Positions 36,880 through 47,241 of a DNA stretch of 64,000 nt are shown here, one piece after another. Under the pieces are notes generated by a model. It saw only the letters and a list, made by a program, of their open reading frames with translations, was not told the origin of the DNA and did no database searches. Source of the DNA: Petaurus breviceps papuanus (lineage: Eukaryota; Chordata; Mammalia; Diprotodontia; Petauridae); contig JAMXIF010001118.1 in the NCBI GenBank assembly GCA_028583685.1, positions 1,838,858-1,902,857 on the forward strand. The letters are read 5' to 3'. Every line of letters starts with the position of its first letter. The first letter of the stretch is position 1. The position numbers and the translations under genes are program-made.

Positions 36880-37035
36880 TGGGTATGACCTTTGAAATTA
36901 TCAAAAAAAATAAGTTTAAACCTTATTCCACATGACAGCACTTCAAAGATCTGAAGACAGCAAGCATGTTTCCCTATGGTTTCCTTCTCCACATTAAATA
37001 TTTGAGCTCTCTCAAAATAATTCCTCTCTATTCTC
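36880..37035 (-). repeat. CR1/L3-type LINE 3' fragment (antisense)
   Basis: The short segment reads ttccacatgacagcacttca, aagatctgaagacagcaagc, then ttctccacattaaatatttg, the order seen in antisense CR1/L3 3' regions. It parallels the larger fragments at 43920-44560 and 46530-47165. Confidence 0.6.
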
Positions 37036-37994
37036 TCACTTTTTTTCCCTCACCCATATCTCCCTTTAGATATATGTCCTTCAAACTCAAAGCAAGTAAC
37101 ATTTAACTTATCATTTCCTCCACCAAACTACCTACTTCTGATTTCGCTATTTCTGGTAAGGTCATAACACAAAATTCTATCTCTGAGAACCTCAGCCAAA
37201 TACAAACACACCTTCCTTTCCCCCTCAAAGTTCTTAAAGCTGTATACCACAAACTGATGTAACTAAGGAAACAATAAAAAAGCAACAATAATACAATCAC
37301 TGTTCAAATTCCAGCAAAAATCACAATAGTAAGAAAAATTGCTTTTATTGTCATCAGTGAGGTAATTTAAATCCAGTCATCAAAGTTCTCATTCTTGTTT
37401 ATGTCATCACAGCACTCAACTATTAATTGCTGCTAGCTTTTCTTCCTAAATTTTTCTTTAGCCCAATTCTCTATGTCTCCACTCTGTGTACCTTCTGAAG
37501 TATTCCATGAATGCTAAATTACTAATGAATTAAAATGGAAAAAAAAGATATTAATATCCAAATTCACTTGAATTGTAAAGGAAGATCTGCAATCATTTCT
37601 TCATAATAATATAAACTTCTTCTTGTAATGTTTGGCCTAATTTTTAAAAATATTGCCAAAAAACCCCCAGATTTCAATCCTAAGAAAAGGTCGTCTAGTA
37701 CATGAAGAATTGGCTTATGGAACAGATAAGATAGTAGCAGAAGGGTCTACTCAATGACAGTCAAGAGACAGGGCCAGGTGAGACATGACCAGCTGTGTGC
37801 TGGGGAATGTGAATGGCAAAGATTGCCAAAGAAAGAGTTTAGGCAAGAACTAATTTATTAAAAGACAGGGATAGAACAAGGATAGAAACACCCAATAAGT
37901 GACAAGGTCAGGTCCATATAAATCCACGAGGGGAAAACTACCTGACATAAGCAGATAATGCACAGGTCTTTCTTGGTCTAATGTCAAAATAACT

Positions 37995-38965
37995 TGGCTT
38001 ATGCTATAGGGGGGCAATTGGAGGTGGAAGGAGCAGAGAATCAGGGCAGGAACAGATTTCAACATCAAAGCCTAGTCAGGAATATAGTTCATCCAATTAA
38101 GGCTCACAGGAACTTGTCAATTTGCATTGTCTTTGATGCTTTAAATAAGTTAAAGCACCACATAATAGGCATTTTAAGGGCCCTGTATAAGTTATGTGGG
38201 CTCTGACAACCAAATTTTTCATTACCTCCCGTCATCACTATCAGTCAATTAGTTGGTCAACAAGGATTTATTAAGCATTTACTAGGTGCCAGGAACTGTA
38301 CTTTGAATGGTTCAAGGTCTCTATGAATATGAATTTAACAGTTGCTGAATAAAAGAAAGGAAACTTGTGATAATGTTGAAGAAGAGGAATAAGAAAAGAG
38401 GGAAAAAGAAGAGGAAGAGGAGAAAGAAGAGGGAGAAGGGGAAGAACAAGAACCAAGAGCAAGAAAGCTGGCGTATGCACATTCATACACATTCAGCTTT
38501 GTTGTTTTTCTTCCTCTTCCTTTTTCTCTTCCTCCTCCTCCTACATCTTCTTTGTCTTCATCATCTTCTCCACTTCCTCCTCCTTCTTTCTTCTTCCTTC
38601 TTCTTTGACATTACCATTAATTCCCCATATTCATTATAGCAACTAACTCTATGTTTGTAGAAATCTTGATATATGCAAAGCATAGCTCCTGGCACATAAT
38701 AAATCCTTATTGACTGACTGAAAGAAAAATAAAATATTCAAAATATTCAGGTGTCAGAATCTGCACACCTTGTAAGGGGCCTTTATAAAGGGCTTTTTAA
38801 ATCTATATTGTGTAGAGCTTTAAAGTGGCAAGCATAATGACAATTGTCTAGTTTCCTGTGACCCTTAATTGTACGTACTGTATTCCCGACTGGGCTATGA
38901 TGTTTTAGTTTGATGCTGGCTTCTCTTGCCTTGATTCTCTGCTCCCTATGACTCATAACTGCCCC
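37995..38965. repeat. Imperfect palindrome of about 970 bp with almost no spacer
   Basis: The left arm (about 37995-38475) and the reverse complement of the right arm (about 38486-38965) align collinearly. Shared blocks run, from outside in: a gcagagaatc / agtcaggaatatagt-like stretch; ctctgac; an L2 antisense tail (aaggatttatta, gtgccagga); a gttgct...aat segment; and a purine-rich block on the left facing a pyrimidine-rich block on the right (38370-38465 and 38500-38610). The centre near 38481 is a short near-perfect hairpin (aagctg, gtatg, then catac, cagctt). By eye the arms are roughly two-thirds identical, so the structure is old. Confidence 0.75.
38370..38610. repeat. Facing purine and pyrimidine tracts
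   Basis: About 95 bp of almost pure A/G (aagaagaggaagaggag-type) is followed after 30 bp by about 110 bp of almost pure C/T (cttcctcctcctcc-type). They form the inner arms of the palindrome. Such tracts can form triplex or hairpin DNA; that is a general property, not shown here. Confidence 0.9.
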
Positions 38966-39009
38966 TTCGCCACCCCAAACTGAATATATATGGACACTGA
39001 TACTCACAT

Positions 39010-39130
39010 CTATATCTATCTGTACAATGTACATATACATCTGTTCACACACATATACAATATACATGTGTACATATGTATTTGTGCATGTATAACAAAT
39101 GTATATATATATATATATATATATATATGT
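39010..39130. repeat. TA-rich microsatellite
   Basis: Alternating tract ending in a clean (TA)n at about 39101-39127. Confidence 0.9.
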
Positions 39131-39699
39131 AGGCACATTATCTATTTATGTTAACTATACCACTCTATAGAGGCTGTCCTGTCATGGCACCATTCAATTT
39201 AACTTTAGGTAAGTTTCTGCCTATTTTCCTTCCATTTTAAGGTTCACAAAGTCTTATGCTTCACAGGAGTCTCTCAGCCTAGTTATGTACTGTAGGTATT
39301 AGACACCCCATATTTGCAAATGAGGAAAGGGAATCTCTGAAAAGTTGAGTGAAGAGTCACCTTTGGATACCCACCTAATATAGAAGAAAGAGAAGGGCAT
39401 GATCCCAGGTACCCCTAAATCTGAGATCCAGTATTTCATTTGCTCCATTATTCTACTATTACTGAAGTTGTTTTTGCTAAAAGACATTTTTACTTTGTAT
39501 TGCAGCCAAAGATACAAAGAAGATAATCTACTGCAAGCTGCTCATCACCAGGTTGTTATTTACCCATTTTGTTATAAAATATCTTACTCAAAGTTATGCC
39601 AGCCAATTGGCTGGCATAAATAAATTGACTTTTCTATAACTACAATGATGTTTAAAAAATATTTTAAATTTTTTTTTATTAAAACAGAAAATTTAACAA

Positions 39700-40830
39700 A
39701 AGGAACATATTAATCTCAAAAACTGGTTTTGGTAAGTTAAAAATTTGGGAGCAATTCTTGATCAATTGGTGAGGAGAGATTCAGAGAAAAAAATGGGCAC
39801 TGTAAGAAAAATAAGCAGAATTGTATTAGTAAGCTAATGTGAAGGGACTGAGGAGAGATAAGTTTTGGAACAGCCTCTAAAGAGTGGTATAGCTAATTGA
39901 TTAGGGAGGACTGGAATGATTAATTACTCTGTTGCCATGAGGGTCTAGTTAAGATGAGATAATATGAATTTGAAGTGGATTCAATCAGCATAGTTTCATG
40001 ATTTTTTCTAATTCCATGTTTCAGCAGCACATAAATTGGAGTGAAGGAGGTGGGTGGTGGGAGTAAAAGTAATTCAATACTGGGTATTGACAAGGCACAA
40101 TTGGTTACAAGGAAAGAATTTTTAGAGTATAGTGTAGATTTGAATTGTTTCACCATGGGATTGAGACAGGCAAGGGAAGAGGAGTAAGAGAGAAGGAACC
40201 ATGATCTAGGAGGGAAGAAGGGGTGCACAGAATGAAGATAATGATAAGGGATAAGGATCAAGAAAAGACACAGGGAAAGATGGAATGTTAAAAGGTATGA
40301 TCATAAAAAAGGAATTTCAAAGTTCATGAACATGAAAGTGGAACAAGAATAATGGCAAGATAAGGAGAATGACAATTTCTGGTATGTAGGGTATGTAGCT
40401 GAAGTAGCATGAAAGAATTGGTAATGGAAATGGAGCAGATTGAGAAATTGGGTATAAGAGGGAACATCAATATGTGTAGTATATTCTCCAATTGAACCTG
40501 AATTTGGGGTGGGTGGGAAGATTGGAAAACTGGCAATAAACTCATTGAGGGAGGAAGCAGAGCATCCTAGGTATTGAAATAAAATGGCCATAAGGAACTG
40601 GATTGGAAGTGGCTGATTTATAAGGTTAGAGGGGGACTCTGGAAGTATCAGTGGAGAAGGAAAGAGTATTCTGAATACCCCACCAGGGTCTTTCAGGTTC
40701 TTAGAGTGTGAAGGTCACGGGTGGTAAAGAAAGCAGTGTCATCAGAAGGGGCTCAGGTCTCAGTGAATTTCAGCCAATGGAAAGAGTAAAAAGGAAAGAG
40801 ATTTATTCCTCAGAGAATTCCTAGCTTACT
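39700..40830. repeat. Purine-rich stretch, probably an old interspersed repeat
   Basis: More than 1 kb is strongly biased to A and G on the plus strand, with many aagga, gaagg and gggaag words and no recognisable coding frame. The minus-strand reading frames in it (for example 39920-40261) are low-complexity shadows. The texture resembles old marsupial LINE-derived sequence but I could not match it. Confidence 0.5.
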
Positions 40831-40849
40831 TCAAAGCAATTAAGGTATC

Positions 40850-41090
40850 ACTTCTAGGCAGAGACATGGCACAGTGCATAAAGCCCTGGACCTGGAGTCA
40901 GACATTTGCTAACTGTGTGAACACAGAAAAGCTATTTTAACCTCAATTTCCTCAACTGTTAAATGGGGAAAATAGCACCCATATTCCACTGTTGTTGTAA
41001 AGTTCAAATGAGGAAATATTTGTAATACATTTAGCTCAGTTGTTGGCACCTAATAGGCACTATATGTCTGTTAGGTATGATGCTGATGAC
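40850..41090 (+). repeat. MIR-like SINE
   Basis: The copy has ggcagagacatggcacagtg, gccctggacctggagtcaga, then cctcaatttcctcaactgtt, aaatggggaaaatagcaccc and gttcaaatgaggaaatattt. Confidence 0.75.
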
Positions 41091-41807
41091 ATTGGATAAA
41101 GTGTTAGTGTGGTCCATATACATCAAGGAGAGTACCTACAGTGCTTAATAAAAAATCCTTGACTTGTTGAAGCATTCTATAGAAATATGTTTGATATATT
41201 CAATACCATATTTGACATTTCATCACTTTTCAGTTAAAGTGAAATATGATTGCTTAGGTAGGCTACACATGTCTACACAAAATAGTACAAATCAAAGGAA
41301 AATCTTCCAAATTACTGTTTTCATTTCTTTTGTAAAAGAAAAATACATATTTCAGAAATAAGTCTCAAAAGTTATTTCTGACTAATTTGATATATTTTTA
41401 GAAATCTAAGAGGATTTCAAAAGAGTTTTGCCTTACATGTATAAACAAATGAATCTTTAGCTTTTCAAGGGTAATTTCTTAAGAAAAGAATATCTCAATT
41501 ACCTTTTTAACTGCATTGAAATAATAAATGCATATATTTTCCTCATAAGTTTTATTTCATTTTTCTGTGCTTTAATTTCTTAGGAAATAACCTGGACAAA
41601 AATTTGATTTATATTTAATAATATGATGTTGCCTCCTAAAACATGAAGTGGTAGATAACTGTTCATTTGATGAACATTTCTACTCCAATAAACATATTCT
41701 AAGCTTGGTGATATACTTCAGATTCCAAATGCAACAATATCCTTTAGATGAGAATCCTAGAAACAGCCACCAAATTGAAACCCCCTTTTGCTCTTCTCCT
41801 CACTTAC

Positions 41808-41989
41808 TTGCTTTGTTTTTCCATGCTGGCGACCCTGAGGCATTCCCATCGAGAATTGAGGAGATTCATTTGTTCTTGGACTTCACTTTCTTCATCTTCT
41901 GAGAGCTTACCAACTCTGATCAGTTGGCTTCCTAATTGCAGAACATTGCCAACTCGTCCCTGGTGAGCTGTTAATTCCATCATATAGCC
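41808..41989 (-). CDS. DMD: Dystrophin exon 11 (spectrin repeat 1, helices B and C)
   Basis: This 182-bp exon begins in phase 0 with GGC ([15 protein letters not shown]) and ends after two bases of an Asn codon (MEKQS then AA), equivalent to human residues 384-444. The acceptor is tttttgtggcag before GGC, and the donor is AGCAA followed by gtaagtg, a near-consensus site. The segment [17 protein letters not shown] holds the conserved tryptophan of helix C of spectrin repeat 1. Against recalled human dystrophin the C-terminal half is almost unchanged, while changes cluster around [16 protein letters not shown] in the middle. Spectrin repeats 1-3 are reported to contribute to membrane lipid binding; that role is inferred from the family. 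Confidence 0.97.
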
Positions 41990-42568
41990 CTGCCACAAAA
42001 AGAGGCTGATAATTTTGAATAATACCTTTAGGATGTTAGAGTTTTTTTCACCCCACATTTTTTTAAAGATTAAATCCTCCAATGGAACTCTTAAATTTTT
42101 ATCAATTTTTCTTTAAAAAATGGATGGTTGATCATGAGTCTTAGTTTAGTTTTGAGTTAAAACCAAGGTTAAAATTAATATTAGGCAAATGGAGATTTTA
42201 AGTTATGTATTTTTCAATAAAAGATCAACATATTTTAAAATATCAAAAATCAAAATGTATCAAGAAGCAAGGTCAGATAATATTCTTATAATGAATATTA
42301 ATGCACTAACAGTTATAACATCATAGATTTGCATATAGAAAGGATGTTATTATTTCTTTAGTCTGACCTCCTCATTTTTCAGATGATAAAACCTTACCCC
42401 AGAAAAGCAAAGTTAATTGCTGCTAAAATTTATACTAGTATTAAGAGGCAGAGCAGGTATTGGAACCAGATGCTGTGACTCCAAATCCAGACGTCTTGGG
42501 CCCTAAGTATAGATTGATGACACTCAAAAGGGTGATGGATACATGACTTTAATAAAATGATTTTTTAC
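41990..42568 (-). other. DMD: DMD intron 10 (579 bp)
   Basis: This is the short intron between exons 10 and 11, starting gtaaaaaatc and ending tttttgtggcag on the minus strand. It contains a MIR-like fragment near 42355-42505 (minus orientation) and AT-rich sequence. A pyrimidine tract precedes the acceptor. It is strikingly short for this gene, whose neighbouring introns here exceed 20 kb. Confidence 0.93.
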
Positions 42569-42757
42569 CTCATGGGTATGAAATTGTTCTTTGACTTCTT
42601 CAACATCTTTGGAAATTTCACCTTGTGCTTGCAAAGCATCTTCAGCAGACAGAAGCCATGTCAGTACTTCTTCTAAAGCTGTTTGGTAGCTATCCAGGTT
42701 TACTTCAGTCTCCATCAATGAAGTACCCAAAGCCTTCTCATCAGGAACTTCCAAATG
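42569..42757 (-). CDS. DMD: Dystrophin exon 10 (end of hinge 1, start of spectrin repeat 1)
   Basis: This 189-bp exon encodes 63 residues in phase 0 at both ends, from [11 protein letters not shown] to KEQFHTHE, equivalent to human residues 321-383. The acceptor reads ttttattgtgcag before CAT and the donor reads GAG followed by gtaaaa. It covers the tail of hinge 1 and helix A of spectrin repeat 1, with the conserved tryptophan in the segment [16 protein letters not shown]. Compared with the human sequence I remember, about 50 of 63 residues agree, and most changes fall in the flexible first 20 residues that belong to the hinge. The frame stays open some way into both introns, but the splice sites and family length fix the borders. 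It is followed after only 579 bp by exon 11. Confidence 0.97.
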
Positions 42758-43919
42758 CTGCACAATAAAATAAATCATGTGTTGTACAATTAGTGTCTTT
42801 TCAGACTGTTCTAGTACATTAAGCAATAAATAGAAAGAAATATTTAAAATGCAAGGAAAAAGGCCATTTGTATTACACAGATATGATTTAGAGATGCACA
42901 TAACTAAAAAGCTACAATTTAATAGCTTTAGTAAAAAGGCATCCAAAGAAGTCAGTTGAAATACAGATCAGTTCGACATATCCACTAAATGTATCCTGCA
43001 TTGTTGAAGAGTGTAAGGCTATAAGATTTCTTAGGTTACCTAGAATATCATAGAATTGGGCACAGAACAAATGCCCTTTTATAGTGAAATGTGCATAAGG
43101 GAAGAGTTTGAAACATGGAGACCCGAGGAAGAAGGCAAGTCAAAACAGTCAGCAGTAACAGTGAAAAATCATAGGCATTATTTAACAGTCCTGAATACCA
43201 AGATCATTCAGAGGAGATGTGGGCTAAAGGGAAGAAGAAGTAAAATAGGAAATGGCAGAATACTAAAAATGTGAAATCTGTACTTACCTTTGTCTATATT
43301 TTGAAACTCCAACTTGACATTTCAGATTTGCATTTTCAAACTGGGTGCATATCCTAAGTTTCTATATTTCCTAGCACAGTGGGATGATTGCAGTGTTTGA
43401 TTCTACAAATTTTTTTGCCATTTTGCAGTTTTGTACCCTGACAATTCTGCAATATTGCCAATGCTTTTTTCATAAAGATGGCATAAAAATAATAATCTCC
43501 ATTTTTCCACGAGATAATATTATTTTTTCCTTGTCATTATAGAACTGTCAGGAACATTTAATCTTGATAGTTAAGATCTATATTAAAATAATATGTGGAA
43601 TGTTCAAACAATATTATTTTAGGTAGGACTTTCCACTCAGGGACTTTCCTAGGGATTCAAGGATTCAAACAAAGAGTAGCTATGTTTTTTTCTACAACAG
43701 TGTCCTCAAACACATTTATACAGTTGAAATGAGGCAAAACTGAACATAAATGACAATCTAAAAGGGAGAAAGAAGTCAGAAACAAAGACTTTGGAGCCAT
43801 ATGTGGAAAGGGAGGGAGGCAATTCCACAGAGGATAGTGACATGGGAAGAAAACTCAGAAAACATCTGTCATAACCTAGACACAAACAGGAATCACCTCT
43901 ATAGCATTTCAAAGAAGTG

Positions 43920-44560
43920 CTCTATTACAAAATTCTCCAGTGAAAGAGAACTCAGAAGTTCTTTAGTCAATTGCACTTTTTGGTACCACTAATTTAGAAT
44001 ATTTTCCTTTACACTGCATCTAAATCTGCTTTTCGTAGCTTCTAACCATTATTCTAGAATGAGTAGATCTCTTTCATATTTCAGCTTTTCAAATAGCTGA
44101 AGGCACTTATCATGTACTCTATGAAATTTTTCTTTTTCAAGGTAAACATTCCTAGTTTCTTTACCAGATTCTCATATGACACGACCTTGAGGCTTTGACT
44201 TTCCCTTGGTTGTGCTCCACGTTATTTTTTAAATGTCTTTCAAAAAAATGTTTCACCCATAATAGAATGCAGTACTTCAAACATGATCTGAACAGGAAAA
44301 TTTTCACCTCTCTTGTCCGGGACAATGTGTTTCTGTGAATGCATTTTTTTCCTGGTTGCAGTCTAATAGTAGAACTCACTGATCTTTTTCACATGAATTG
44401 CTGTCTAGTCATGGCAGGCAGTATATGAAGTTAATTTTTTAAACAACAATGTAGGACTCTATATTCCTACCTTTTTCATTTCATCTGATCAACTCTTCAT
44501 TCTAGCCTGTCAAAACCTTTTTAGATCCTTGAATTTGTGATCCAATGCGTCAACTATTTA
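43920..44560 (-). repeat. CR1/L3-type LINE 3' fragment (antisense)
   Basis: The plus strand follows the antisense CR1 order. It runs cttctaaccattattctaga, ttttcaaatagctgaaggca, tcctagtttctttaccagat, agaatgcagtacttcaaaca, tgatctgaacagg, tgatctttttcac and ctagcctgtcaaaacctttt. It is old and lacks a coding frame. Confidence 0.75.
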
Positions 44561-46189
44561 GGGTGCCTTAAAATCTGGAGGACTATGGCTGGCCACATAC
44601 ACACAGTATAGGTTAGAATGTAGAAAGACAATTAAGGTGGAAGGAAGGTAATGCATTTCTAGAATAGCCTTAGGATTCACTTTATTGCTGTCATTGTTTT
44701 TGTTATTTTTTTTTTGGCTCTTGTTTTTCCTCTTTCCTTTTTTGTTTGAGTGAGAGAACAAAGATGTTTGGAGTTTCTAGCCCAAAATAAGGTAGTTATA
44801 TGAAATAAAAGATTGTAATTTTAGAGAAAGGATTAAATGCCTGTGGACTCTACTTAGTTGGCTGTCTAGTTTTTTTGTTTGTTTGTTTGTTTGTTTTTTT
44901 TCCCAAAAGAGCTGTACCTGGAAATAGCAACTTGAGACCAGCAGATCACTAACCACCTGGTAGACACCAATAGCTACTTCTTTGGAATTATATATCTAGC
45001 AGAGTTAGGATAGACCAATCATTAGTGCTTTCTCCAACAGACATCTTTCCATATTAACAATCCCATGAATATTTTTTTGTGTCTTATCTTTCTTCCAGTC
45101 CCAAATACATCTAATTGCACTATTTTCTAATCCTTATATCTCCACCTTAACCAGAGTAATAATATAAGGGGTACCCTATCCTCCTATTGGAATAAAAGCT
45201 CTTAGAAATTTGTAGCTCAACACAGACCTTTATTTAGGAGTTTAATAACAGCCTTTACTGCATGCCTACTTTGAAAATTATTATTCAAATAATCTTCCAC
45301 AATGCTAAAATACAAATTGCAGCATTACCATTACAATATAATGAATTGTAGCAGGCAGCCATATCTACTGCACAATACAAATTAAAAACTAAAATCTTCA
45401 TAACCTATTTCTGTTTATACATACTTGACATTCACTAAAGAAGCTGAGAAATAGCATAGAAGACAAAACCTTAAACCAAGGACATTATTTCTGCTAACCA
45501 TAAATTCTGCATCCAAATGGCTTTGTTTGAAGTTATGCACATAATAAAACATTTACAATGAGAGTTTTAAAGAAAAATTATTTCAAATAATGAATAAACT
45601 GAGGTAACTTTCTTTAAATAATTCAATTAATCATTATTGATAGTAATAAATTAAAATCTACCTACCTATGATTACCTTCAAAAACATTTCTCTCTTCCTC
45701 CCCTCCTTTTCCCTCTTTTTTCTTTCTCTCTCCCTAAACTGATTCTTTGAAAACAGAACAAGGGAAATCATGCAACTAGAAAGTCTAATAGCTCAAAGCA
45801 TGCAAATTTTCAGTGGAGATTTTGAGGAAGAACCCCACATATTTTGAATGCTTACTTTTAACAGAATATGGAAATAAAGACAGAGAGATGGTGTTATATT
45901 GTCAAGAATAGCAGTGAAAAAATCTCATTGCTTTATAATTTCTGAGTGCAACTGAGCATGTGAACATCTTGGGCATACATTGGAATCAATGAGGAGAACT
46001 ATCTGGGTAAACTCAATCTCCATTTGTATCACATGATTTTTTTCCCCAATAAAACCTAACAATATTAAAGAAAGCCTCAAACTTTCCAAGCGGAAATGCT
46101 GGAATTGCCTTTTTTTCATGATAACATTTTTGATTTTCTATGGATCGAGTATATTTCCTATCTTTCCTCACAAAATAAGTTTTACTTGT

Positions 46190-46330
46190 TTATGGCACTT
46201 GGGAATATTATGGCCCAGTAGTCTAAGGAAAATGTGGGTTCATATCTAGAATCTCACACTGCCTGGTTGAGATCCTGACAAGTCATTTATCCTCCCTGTG
46301 CCCTCAGTAATTTACTGTGTCAAAAGTTTA
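46190..46330 (+). repeat. MIR-like fragment
   Basis: The segment has ggcccagtagtctaaggaaa, gggttcatatctagaatctc and acaagtcatttatcctccct. Confidence 0.45.
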
Positions 46331-46529
46331 CCAGAAAGGAATGCAATATTATCCAGTTTAAACAAAGCCTGCTTGGAAAATTCAGAATTATGCAAGAAAT
46401 AAAATTAAATAGAACTGAAATCCATTTACTTATTGACTTTTAAAACTATATTCATTCCTAAAAACTTTCTTTAGTTTCGTTTAGCCTACATTTCTTAGGC
46501 TTAAATGTTGCATCATTGTATCAAAGTAT

Positions 46530-47165
46530 ACACATTCCCTAAGGGCAAGAATGTTGTTATAGTCACAAAATCACAATGTTATTGAGTCACAGAATTTTAG
46601 TGTGGGAACAGATCTCAGAAGCCCAAAAGTTACCCTCACTATAGCATCTCTAACAAGCAGTTATCCAACCTTTGCATCAAGTAGGTGTATTCTGGTTTCT
46701 CCTTAGGCAGTCTAATACAATTGGGTCATATTTCTTTGTTAGGGAGTTTTTCCTGACATCAAACCTAAATTTGCTTGCTTTCAGCTTCTACCCACTGTTA
46801 TTATTTCTGTCCTCTGGGACTAAATTGAACAAATCTGATTTCTGTTGCATAGAATAATTTTTCAAATACTGAAGATAGCTATCCATACAATTTACTTGCT
46901 CTATTCTCCTTCAACCCCCACATAATCTTCAACAGATTATATGTCTTGTATGGTTTCAATTGATCTTTATTTGGCATGAATTTAAGACTCTTCACCATCT
47001 TGATTAATTTTTAGAATATTAATATTATTGCTTCATTGTAGTACACACAAATGGACTCAAAATTCCAGATGTTATCTGAGTAGGGCAGAATATGGAGAGA
47101 CTGTAACATTGCATTACTGGAAAATATATCTCTCTTGTCTTTGTCAAGTCCAACCCCTCTGTGTG
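46530..47165 (-). repeat. CR1/L3-type LINE 3' fragment (antisense)
   Basis: The plus strand reads tgtgggaacagatctcagaa, agcatctctaacaagcagtt, tagggagtttttcctgacat, caaacctaaatttgcttgc, ttctgtcctctgggactaaa and caaatactgaagatagctat. It then runs to ttccagatgttatctgagta and gggcagaatatgg. It is a separate copy from the one at 43920-44560, because the two cover the same part of the element. Confidence 0.75.
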
Positions 47166-47241
47166 TTCTTTACATACTATTCTCTACAATTTTCTCTAGC
47201 AGATTCCCCATATTACAATGCCCATTTCCCCTTTAACTTTC

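Larger units (their letters stand above)
8625..41807 (-). other. DMD: DMD intron 11 (33.2 kb)
   Basis: This intron is bounded by the exon 11 donor (gtaagtg) and the exon 12 acceptor (tttcatttttcag). No other coding exon was recognised in it on either strand. It is filled with interspersed repeats listed separately. Stretches where I see nothing identifiable include about 13.5-14.4 kb, 15.9-16.4 kb, 19.4-20.0 kb, 23.05-24.15 kb, 27.95-29.0 kb, 32.3-33.9 kb, 34.3-35.1 kb, 35.6-36.2 kb, 37.1-37.9 kb and 41.1-41.7 kb. These are AT-rich ordinary intron sequence. Confidence 0.93.

Noticed and set aside
38271-38639. Open frames with Lys/Arg-rich or Leu/Phe-rich products
   Set aside because: They come from the purine and pyrimidine tracts of the palindrome.
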